Assembly: GCA_016880225.1 (NCBI GenBank)
Contig: JAEHDT010000049.1
Span: 1 to 11,991 of the forward strand
Source: Gemmatimonadota bacterium
Lineage (GTDB): Bacteria; Gemmatimonadota; Gemmatimonadetes; Gemmatimonadales; GWC2-71-9
Reading direction: 5' to 3'
DNA length: 11,991 nt
Below are positions 7,203 through 11,991 of the stretch, in pieces (within the stretch, counting starts at the first letter, position 1; each line of letters starts with the position of its first letter). A model generated the notes under the pieces. It made no database searches. It had not been told where the DNA came from and was given only the letters and a program-made list of their open reading frames with translations. The position numbers and the translations under genes are program-made.

Positions 7203-7866
7203 TCGTCGGGTAATCTCTGCCGTACTTGTTCTTGTGGGGCACCCAACGGAATCCGCGCGCGTCGAGCTCCAGCTCGACGTCCGAAGCGCCCGCCGCGGTG
7301 ACCGTGAGCTCGCGCGTCGCCTCCGGGCTGCGCTCGTGCCAGGCGTGCAGCACGTAGCGGCCGGGCGGCACGTCGGGGATGACGAAGCTGCCGTCGGCCG
7401 CCGGTTGGGCGAAGTAGGGCCCCGCCATCACCTCCACGAACGCCACCATCCGGGGATGGACGTTGCAGAAGATCCGCGTCAGGCCCGGCGCCGTGAAGGT
7501 CCAGCCCTTCGCCTCGCCGCGGCCATACTGGCCGAGATCGAACGCGTTCGGCTCGGACACGGAAAAAACGTTGTGGTCGAACGGATCATGATTGGGAAAA
7601 CGTACGGTAGAGCCGACGGGAACGACCACCACGCGGGGCACGAATTCCTTGTTATTGATGGCGATGTCGAGGGTCACGGATCGCGCCGCCGCACCGGCAC
7701 CCTCCAGGTAGACGACGGCGGCGCCCAGGTCGCGAGACGGCTTGCCGCCCTTCTCGAGCATGGTGACGCGGCCCGCGACCCGAACATCCAGCGGCGCCGC
7801 CTGCGCGGCGCCACGCGTCCCCCCCGCGACACACGCCACGCCCGCCAACAGGGCGATCCACCTCAT
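7180..7866 (-). CDS. Periplasmic cupredoxin, MauL/plastocyanin-like, with C-terminal carboxypeptidase-regulatory-like segment
   Basis: The 228-residue protein has a cleavable signal peptide (about 1-23, ending GAAQA). The cupredoxin domain spans about 65-150. Candidate type 1 copper ligands are His98 (FPNHDPFDHNVFS), Cys134 and His137 (RIFCNVHPRM) and Met140, the normal His...Cys..His..Met order. This arrangement resembles proteins annotated 'methylamine utilization protein', but no mau genes for methylamine dehydrogenase are in the window. From about 155 to 200, GSFVIPDVPPGRYVLHAWHE resembles a carboxypeptidase-regulatory beta-sandwich. The tail HKNKYGRDYP is unusual. The likely role is periplasmic electron transfer or copper binding. 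The gene is first in a two-gene operon with the sensor kinase, overlapping it by 23 nt, and diverges from the outer-membrane barrel gene. ATG 7866 follows a moderate GGGACGAG ribosome site. Confidence 0.9.
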   Translation of the reverse strand: MRWIALLAGVACVAGGTRGAAQAAPLDVRVAGRVTMLEKGGKPSRDLGAAVVYLEGAGAAARSVTLDIAINNKEFVPRVVVVPVGSTVRFPNHDPFDHNVFSVSEPNAFDLGQYGRGEAKGWTFTAPGLTRIFCNVHPRMVAFVEVMAGPYFAQPAADGSFVIPDVPPGRYVLHAWHERSPEATRELTVTAAGASDVELELDARGFRWVPHKNKYGRDYPTNAGRERY

Positions 7867-7941
7867 CGCTCGTCCCGTTCCCCGTTGCGCTTGAAGCGCT
7901 GCAGCTTACTGTAGTCGTACCGAAACCGCCAGGAGTCCGAG
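7867..7941. promoter_or_regulatory. Divergent intergenic region between cupredoxin and barrel genes
   Basis: These 75 bp must hold the promoters for both the cupredoxin/kinase operon (leftward) and the barrel gene (rightward). AGGAG lies 6 nt before the barrel ATG. A central patch, TTGAAGCGCTGCAGCTTAC, contains the perfect 8-bp palindrome GCTGCAGC with partly matched flanks (AAGC...GCTT). TACAGT on the minus strand is a possible -10. No promoter can be assigned firmly. Confidence 0.35.
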
Positions 7942-9075
7942 ATGCGGGCCACGTCGCTCGTCGCGCTCATCGGTCTTGCGGTCCCACTCCGGGCGCAGAC
8001 GCCGGCGCCCGAGGCAAAACGCACCGTGGAGCTCACGGGATTCGTGCTGGTGAACGGCTTCTTCACGAACGCCCGCGTCAACAACAGCGACGTGCCGCAG
8101 TTCGCCGATTCGCTCGCGCCCGCGAGCGCCGCCGGCGGTACGATCCGCCAGACCCGGCTCGGCGTCCTCGTCACCGATCCCGACGTGCTGCGCGGCAGCT
8201 TCTCGGGTGAGGTGGACGTCGACTTCTTCGGCGGGCAGCAGCCGTCCGGCGGCGGCCGGACGTTTCCCCTGCTCCGGCTGCGCCGCGCCGTCGGCACCGT
8301 CTCGTGGCAACATGCCCAGCTCTTGTTCGGTCAGGAGTCGCCGCTCGTCGCGGCGCGGAGCCCGCGCTCCCTCGCCTCCGTCGGATTCCCCGATTTCGCC
8401 GGCGCCGGCAACCTGTGGCTGTGGCTGCCGCAGTTCCGCGCCACGCTGGAGCAGGGATACACCCTGCGCCTCGCGGAGCAGGTCGCCGTGCTCGCTCCCA
8501 CGGCCGGCACGCCTCAGGGTCTCTTCAACACCCAGCCCGACTCGGCCGAGCGTAGCCGCCGCCCTTATCTGCAGGGCCGGGTGCGGCTCGCGTGGGGGCC
8601 GACCGACGATCCCAGCGAGGTCGCCATCGGCGGCCACCTCGGCTGGCTCGCCTCGGGCGACAGCCTGTTCCAGTCGCGCGCCGTGACCGCGGACGCGCGC
8701 GTCAAGCTCGGCCCGGTGGAGCTCGTGGGAGAAGCCTTCAGCGGGAAGGCGCTGGCGGGCTTGGGCGGCGGCGGAATCGGCCAGAGCTTCGGCCCGACGG
8801 GGGTGGCAGTCCGCACCAAAGGCGGGTGGGCCCAGCTCAACGTCCGGCCGAAACCCGAGGTGATGGTAGGCGGCGGGTGCGGCATCGATGACCCCGACGA
8901 CGGCGACCTGTCGGGCACGGGTCGGCTCAAGAACTTCGTGTGCGAGGGCCACGCCGAGCTCCGCCCCCACGGACCGCTCGTGTTCGGGGCGGAGTTCCGG
9001 CGCTTCGCAACGACCTACCCGAGCGGGAAGTTCACCGCGAACCACGTGAACCTCGCCGCCGGCTATCGGTTCTGA
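7942..9075 (+). CDS. Outer-membrane beta-barrel (porin-like) protein
   Basis: The 377-residue product starts with a typical signal peptide (about 1-19, MRATSLVALIGLAVPLRAQ). It then alternates short amphipathic strands with polar loops for its whole length: VELTGFVLVNGFF, GTIRQTRLGVLV, GSFSGEVDVDFFGG, and later VELVGEAFSGKAL and LVFGAEFRRFATTY. It ends in LAAGYRF, with a C-terminal aromatic residue as in proteins inserted by the BAM machinery. RQTRLGVLV and the following acidic strand resemble porins and other OprP- or DcaP-like barrels, but I cannot name a family or substrate. AGGAG 6 nt before the ATG supports the start. It is a single gene, divergent from the cupredoxin/kinase pair, and ends at a strong hairpin. 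The internal pair of Cys (GGGCGIDD and FVCEG) may form a loop disulfide. Confidence 0.85.
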   Translation: MRATSLVALIGLAVPLRAQTPAPEAKRTVELTGFVLVNGFFTNARVNNSDVPQFADSLAPASAAGGTIRQTRLGVLVTDPDVLRGSFSGEVDVDFFGGQQPSGGGRTFPLLRLRRAVGTVSWQHAQLLFGQESPLVAARSPRSLASVGFPDFAGAGNLWLWLPQFRATLEQGYTLRLAEQVAVLAPTAGTPQGLFNTQPDSAERSRRPYLQGRVRLAWGPTDDPSEVAIGGHLGWLASGDSLFQSRAVTADARVKLGPVELVGEAFSGKALAGLGGGGIGQSFGPTGVAVRTKGGWAQLNVRPKPEVMVGGGCGIDDPDDGDLSGTGRLKNFVCEGHAELRPHGPLVFGAEFRRFATTYPSGKFTANHVNLAAGYRF

Positions 9076-9077
9076 TC

Positions 9078-9107
9078 GAGCCCCCCGGGCCGCGCCCCGG
9101 GGGTCTC
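9078..9107. terminator. GC-rich hairpin between convergent genes (bidirectional terminator candidate)
   Basis: GAG-C-CCCCCGGG (9078-9089) pairs with CCCGGGGG-T-CTC (9096-9107) around the 6-nt loop CCGCGC. This gives an 8-bp stem, one mismatch, then 3 more pairs. It sits between the stop of the barrel gene (9075) and the stop of the convergent di-heme cytochrome gene (9113) and could serve both. No T-tract follows on either side, so it is not a classic intrinsic terminator. It may instead protect 3' ends. Confidence 0.65.
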
Positions 9108-9112
9108 GGTCA

Positions 9113-10303
9113 TCACAGGCTCTTCAGGAACGCCACCAGGTCCGCTTGCTGCTGGGCCGTCAGGCCCAGGGCCAACGTCGCATCGTAATGCGACACCACG
9201 TCGGCGAGGGTCGCGGCGCTGCCGTCGTGGAAGTACGGCGGATGCTGCCACACCCCGCGCAACGGCGTGGTGCGGTAGGCCCCGGTGGTGCCGCGCCCCG
9301 CGAGCACCGGATCCATCCCGGTCTCCACGGGCGCGTGCAGCCGCGGGGCATCGGTGTAGGTAGGCGGTATGTGACAGCTCGCGCAGCGCCCAGCCCCGGA
9401 AAACACGATGCGCCCGCGCTCCGCGGCGGCCGCGTCGAAGCTCCCCGGCGGCGGGGCCGGCGCCTCCAGCGTGAACTGATAGTCGCGCAGCACAGGCAAC
9501 TTCGGCGTGACCCGGTCGGGTTGTGCCACGACGTCGATCCCGAGCCGCGGATCACTGAAGGAGCCCTGCCCGTGCATCTGGGTGATGGCCACGTACGCGT
9601 TCCAGTACGAGATCGGGCCCTCGCCGGTGTACGTCTCGAGCGCGACATCGCGCAGGCCGTACGCCGGCGGGATCAGCACCGGGGCGTTCTTGCCGTCGTG
9701 GTTCCAGTAGGCGTCGTAGCGGCCGGGTCCCCACGATTGGAACACTGCCTTGGTCGCCTCGTCGAGGACGGGCGAGAGCGCCACGATGGCGCCGACGTTC
9801 AGGTCCCGGTTCGGCCACCCATCGACCCGACGGCCGACGCCTGGCAACACGAAGTTGTCCACGGTCGAATGGCACAGCGCGCACGTGATCCCGAGCCGCG
9901 CCACGCGCCCCCCAGCCGTGACGCTCGCCCGCACGCCGAGCACGGCGTCCCGCCGCAGCAGCTCGACCGTCGTCGCGGGGCTCTTCAGGTCGGCGCTGGC
10001 CAGGAATCCGGGCGGAAGGCGCTCGGCATCCACTTTGAGCCCCACCGCCAGCGCGGTGAGCGGGTCGACCGTCTGGACCACGTCGTTCAGGTGCAGGGCG
10101 CCGGTCCAGAACGCTTCGTCGCCCCAGGTCTCGTGCCGGAAGATCTCGCGGCCGCCGGCCGCGTCGTTGCCGATGCCCGCCGGCGGAGGCTGCACCAAGC
10201 CGGCGGACAGTCTGGGAGCGGCGAGCCATTGGTCGCCACAGGCGACGAGAACGAGCAACGCGAGCGCTGAGAGGAAGGGCGTGGAGCGCGACACTATGGT
10301 CAT
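9113..10303 (-). CDS. Di-heme c-type cytochrome lipoprotein, MauG/cytochrome c peroxidase-like
   Basis: The 396-residue product has a lipoprotein signal with lipobox LVAC (Cys22), so it is probably anchored in the envelope facing the periplasm. Two heme motifs are visible: CALCH (141-145) and CASCH (307-311). The C-terminal stretch TTPLRGVWQHPPYFHDGS, followed by TLADVVSHY, is the usual end of the second cytochrome domain in the di-heme peroxidase/MauG superfamily. The first motif lies well inside the protein, about 120 residues past the lipid anchor, later than in standard CcpA peroxidases. The middle (GRYDAYWNHDGKNAPVLIPP) resembles the larger di-heme oxidoreductases such as RoxA-type proteins. 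Activity could be peroxidase or substrate oxidation. ATG 10303 follows GGAGG with an 8-nt spacer. It is transcribed alone, with a palindromic element about 50 nt upstream. Confidence 0.9.
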   Translation of the reverse strand: MTIVSRSTPFLSALALLVLVACGDQWLAAPRLSAGLVQPPPAGIGNDAAGGREIFRHETWGDEAFWTGALHLNDVVQTVDPLTALAVGLKVDAERLPPGFLASADLKSPATTVELLRRDAVLGVRASVTAGGRVARLGITCALCHSTVDNFVLPGVGRRVDGWPNRDLNVGAIVALSPVLDEATKAVFQSWGPGRYDAYWNHDGKNAPVLIPPAYGLRDVALETYTGEGPISYWNAYVAITQMHGQGSFSDPRLGIDVVAQPDRVTPKLPVLRDYQFTLEAPAPPPGSFDAAAAERGRIVFSGAGRCASCHIPPTYTDAPRLHAPVETGMDPVLAGRGTTGAYRTTPLRGVWQHPPYFHDGSAATLADVVSHYDATLALGLTAQQQADLVAFLKSL

Positions 10304-10350
10304 GGACGGGTCCTCCGCAAACGGGACGGTGCGGGCAGGAGCGGCGATTC

Positions 10351-10365
10351 TCTATTGATAATAGA
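10351..10365 (-). promoter_or_regulatory. Palindrome TCTATT-GAT-AATAGA upstream of di-heme cytochrome gene
   Basis: A perfect 6-bp inverted repeat with a 3-nt spacer lies 48-62 nt before the ATG at 10303, in an otherwise GC-rich 112-bp gap (10304-10415). Read toward the gene it includes TATTAT (10363-10358), a possible -10. Its right 11 bases, TTGATAATAGA, recur with one change upstream of the AIF-like reductase gene. It is either an operator or the promoter core. The rest of this gap shows only the ribosome site at the cytochrome start. Confidence 0.5.
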
Positions 10366-10415
10366 CATTGGTGATACAGAGATGACGCCCCCAACCCACC
10401 AACCGGATTCTCCGT

Positions 10416-11594
10416 CTAGGCCGGCAGCCGGCCCTTCAAGTCGCTCGGGCGGAAGGGGCCGGGATCGGCGATGAGCCGCCGCGCATGGTCCACCTGTCCC
10501 CAGGTGTTCCACAACAGCACGCCGCGTACCCGGCCGTCTTTCAGGTAGTAGACGACCCCTTCACGGTACTGCTGCTTCCAATCGGCCACGGTCTCGAGCC
10601 GGGCATCGACCTCGCCTACCGCCTCGTAACCCAGCTCGAACAGGTCGGAGTAGAAGAACGGCAGGTGATGATACGGCGTGGGCCGGCCCGCCATGTTGAG
10701 CCCCGCGCTGCGGCCCATGGTATTGGCGTTGTCCTCGTGCTCCACGCGAACGCGGGTGCGCAGTGCGGGGTTCTCGAAGTTCGCCACGTCGCCCGCGGCG
10801 TAGATGTCGGCGTGGCTCGTGCGACAGGACGCGTCCACCACGATACCGTTGTCCACGCGCAGCCCCGCTTGCTCTGCGAGCTCCACAGCGGGCCGGATCC
10901 CGAGCCCGGCCACGACGACCTCGGCGGTGAGCTCGCCACCCGTGGTGGTGCGGACCACGCAGGAGCCGGCGCGCCGGTCGAGCCCCGCCATCCCCTCCCC
11001 CGTCCGCATGGTCACGCCCTTGTCGCGGTAGTAGTCCGCCAGGAAGCGCGACAGGTCGGCGGGAAACACGCGCGCGCCAAGGCCGGTTTCGGGAACCAGC
11101 ATGGTGACGTCGCGCCCCTGCATGCGCAGCGCCGCGGCGACCTCGCTGCCGATGAACCCGCCACCCATCACGGCGAAGCGCACGTTCTGACTCGCGAGTG
11201 CCCGCAGGCGGCGGTAGTCGTCGAGCGTGCGGAAGGAGATGATCTGGTCGGTGTCGAGCGGCAGGCGCCGCGGCGCGCCCCCAGTCGCGAGCAGCAGCTT
11301 CTTGAACCGGTACACCGTGCCCCGGTCATCCGTCACGCTGTGCCCGCGCGGATCGACCGCGGTGATCCGCCAGCCCAGGTGCATGGTCGCCCCGGTGGCC
11401 GCGGTGTTGCGCCAGATCTTGTCTTCGGGCTCGCCCTTCCAGAGGGCCTTCGAGAGCGGCGGGCGATCGTAGGGCGGATGCACCTCGGCGCTGATCATGC
11501 CAATCGAGCCGGCGGGATCGGCCGCGTGGATGGCCTGCGCCGCGGCGTCGGCCGTCATGCCGCCGCCGACGATGAGGTACGTGAAGTCGGGCAT
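10416..11594 (-). CDS. AIF-like FAD/NAD(P)-dependent oxidoreductase (ferredoxin/rubredoxin reductase type)
   Basis: With the ATG at 11594 the product is 392 residues. The frame extends upstream to a TTG at 11648, but the added 18 residues do not fit the family, whose FAD fold begins at the very N-terminus (TYLIVGGGMTADAAA, residues 5-19). PPYDRPPLSKALW (40-52) is the conserved following segment. The NAD site is FAVMGGGFIGSEVAAAL (140-156), the second FAD contact is IYAAGDVANF (264-273), and VEHEDNANTMGRSAGLNM plus PFFYSDLFELGYEAVGE (284-328) match the C-terminal part of AIF-type reductases. There is no redox-active CXXXXC, so it is not a lipoamide dehydrogenase or thioredoxin reductase. Its electron acceptor, a ferredoxin or cytochrome-type partner, is not encoded in this window. 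It has no signal peptide and is cytoplasmic. It is a single gene, divergent from the winged-helix regulator gene. Confidence 0.93.
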   Translation of the reverse strand: MPDFTYLIVGGGMTADAAAQAIHAADPAGSIGMISAEVHPPYDRPPLSKALWKGEPEDKIWRNTAATGATMHLGWRITAVDPRGHSVTDDRGTVYRFKKLLLATGGAPRRLPLDTDQIISFRTLDDYRRLRALASQNVRFAVMGGGFIGSEVAAALRMQGRDVTMLVPETGLGARVFPADLSRFLADYYRDKGVTMRTGEGMAGLDRRAGSCVVRTTTGGELTAEVVVAGLGIRPAVELAEQAGLRVDNGIVVDASCRTSHADIYAAGDVANFENPALRTRVRVEHEDNANTMGRSAGLNMAGRPTPYHHLPFFYSDLFELGYEAVGEVDARLETVADWKQQYREGVVYYLKDGRVRGVLLWNTWGQVDHARRLIADPGPFRPSDLKGRLPA

Positions 11595-11646
11595 GGGTGC
11601 ATCTCGAGGTTGAGGGTGCAGCGACAGCGGAGCCCCTTGTAAGGAC

Positions 11647-11665
11647 AATATACGTTGCTAATAGA
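11647..11665 (-). promoter_or_regulatory. Promoter/operator candidate of the AIF-like reductase gene
   Basis: In the 109-bp gap between the reductase (11594) and the divergent regulator (11704), the minus strand reads TATATT (11652-11647), a good -10 box that would give a leader of roughly 45 nt. Immediately upstream, plus-strand TTGCTAATAGA (11655-11665) matches TTGATAATAGA before the di-heme cytochrome gene in 10 of 11 positions. ATTGG follows in both cases after 1-2 nt. No clear -35 is visible. Confidence 0.45.
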
Positions 11666-11692
11666 AAATTGGATGAGACGGCCGAGCCGATG

Positions 11693-11698
11693 TACATT
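11693..11698 (+). promoter_or_regulatory. Possible -10 box (TACATT) for the regulator gene
   Basis: TACATT lies 5 nt before the GTG start at 11704, with TGGATG and TTGGAT hexamers 17-18 nt upstream as weak -35 candidates. If used, the transcript would be leaderless or nearly so. TAGGG is too close to the GTG to be an ordinary ribosome site. Confidence 0.3.
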
Positions 11699-11703
11699 AG
11701 GGC

Positions 11704-11991
11704 GTGACCAGCGCCGACCTCGAGCGTCAGATCGCGGCCATCGCGTCGCTCCACGATTCGACCAGGGGGAGGCTTTATCGCTACGTCGCCGCGCGGCGGG
11801 TCGAGGTGGGTCGCGACGAGGCCGCCCGGGCGCTGCGCATCTCCCGCGCACTCGCCGCGTTCCACCTCGACAAGCTGGTCGCGCAGGGCCTGCTCGAGGC
11901 CTCGTACCGCCGCCTGACGGCCCGGCGCGGGCCCGGCGCCGGCCGCCCGGCCAAGCTGTACCGCCGCTCCCCCCGCCACATCAGTCTCACC
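11704..11991 (+). CDS. Winged-helix transcriptional regulator, COG2345/ArsR-like (partial, runs off right edge)
   Basis: Ninety-six residues are visible and the frame is open at the right edge. An in-frame TAG at 11698-11700 makes GTG 11704 the first possible start. The sequence is a DNA-binding winged helix: helix LERQIAAIASLHDSTRGRLYRYVAA, then DEAARALRISRALAAFHLDKLVAQGLLEA as the helix-turn-helix, then a basic wing with RGPGAGRPAKLYRRS. The AAFHLDKLV...GLL and GPGRPAKLYR patterns are typical of the 'predicted regulator, ArsR family' group that also contains SufR. Some members bind an Fe-S cluster through cysteines in the C-terminal half, which lies beyond the window. It diverges from the AIF-like reductase gene, so it probably controls that gene and itself. 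Codon pattern and GC match the neighbours. The gene is also easy to miss because it is cut by the edge. Confidence 0.88.
   Translation, partial: MTSADLERQIAAIASLHDSTRGRLYRYVAARRVEVGRDEAARALRISRALAAFHLDKLVAQGLLEASYRRLTARRGPGAGRPAKLYRRSPRHISLT

Noticed and set aside
6351..7914. Long plus-strand frames opposite the kinase and cupredoxin genes
   Set aside because: The minus strand shows complete HAMP, kinase and copper-site motifs; the plus frames lack any fold signature.
11595..11648. Extended start (TTG 11648) of the AIF-like reductase
   Set aside because: The added residues do not match the family, and the extension would begin inside the TATATT promoter candidate. ATG 11594 places the FAD motif at the N-terminus as expected.
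1..11991. Mobile elements, CRISPR arrays, tRNA or rRNA genes
   Set aside because: Reading both strands I saw no transposase or integrase product, no regularly spaced repeats, and no cloverleaf or rRNA signature; the window is filled with ordinary genes of uniform composition.

Overview
This is a gene-dense, high-GC window, read as a chromosome segment from a Gram-negative bacterium. It carries outer-membrane barrel, lipoprotein and Tat signals, c-type cytochromes, a MauL-like cupredoxin and a Cache/HAMP Ser/Thr kinase. This mix, and signal peptides ending in 'RAQ', suggest Gemmatimonadota or a related soil phylum. That placement is inference; no rRNA or other marker gene is present. I see no tRNA, rRNA, CRISPR array, transposase or phage gene. 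Eleven genes cover almost everything, and no gap between genes exceeds about 112 bases.

Layout. (1) Positions 1-3764, minus strand: one tight operon encoding, in transcription order, a small lipoprotein with a probable cysteine-less thioredoxin fold, an ATZ/TRZ-type amidohydrolase (nucleoside or purine deaminase type), a pirin, and a c-type cytochrome fused to a beta-rich C-terminal part that runs off the left edge. (2) 3786-5178, plus strand: a cytochrome b561-type membrane subunit overlapping a Tat-exported molybdopterin oxidoreductase of the sulfite oxidase family, a quinone-linked periplasmic redox pair. Operons 1 and 2 diverge from only 21 bp, which hold one symmetric TATATT-type box. 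(3) 5175-7866, minus strand: a periplasmic cupredoxin gene overlapping a membrane-bound Cache-HAMP-Ser/Thr kinase gene. The kinase stop overlaps the molybdoenzyme stop in a shared CTAG. (4) 7942-9075, plus strand: an outer-membrane beta-barrel protein, divergent from the cupredoxin. (5) 9113-10303, minus strand: a di-heme cytochrome c lipoprotein of the MauG/peroxidase type, convergent with the barrel gene across a strong hairpin. (6) 10416-11594, minus strand: an AIF-like FAD/NAD oxidoreductase. (7) 11704 to the right edge, plus strand: the N-terminal winged-helix part of a COG2345-like regulator, divergent from (6).

How the genes may work together. The common theme is envelope redox chemistry: three cytochromes, a cupredoxin, a molybdoenzyme, a flavin reductase and a sensory kinase. 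A near-identical AT-rich element (TTGNTAATAGA) lies about 50-60 nt before the starts of both the di-heme cytochrome and the AIF-like reductase genes. It may be the site of the regulator encoded at the right end, or simply a shared promoter core. No single known pathway explains the whole set. The most unusual items are the overlapping cupredoxin/sensor-kinase pair, the cytochrome/beta-domain fusion, the symmetric divergent promoter, and the shared upstream element.
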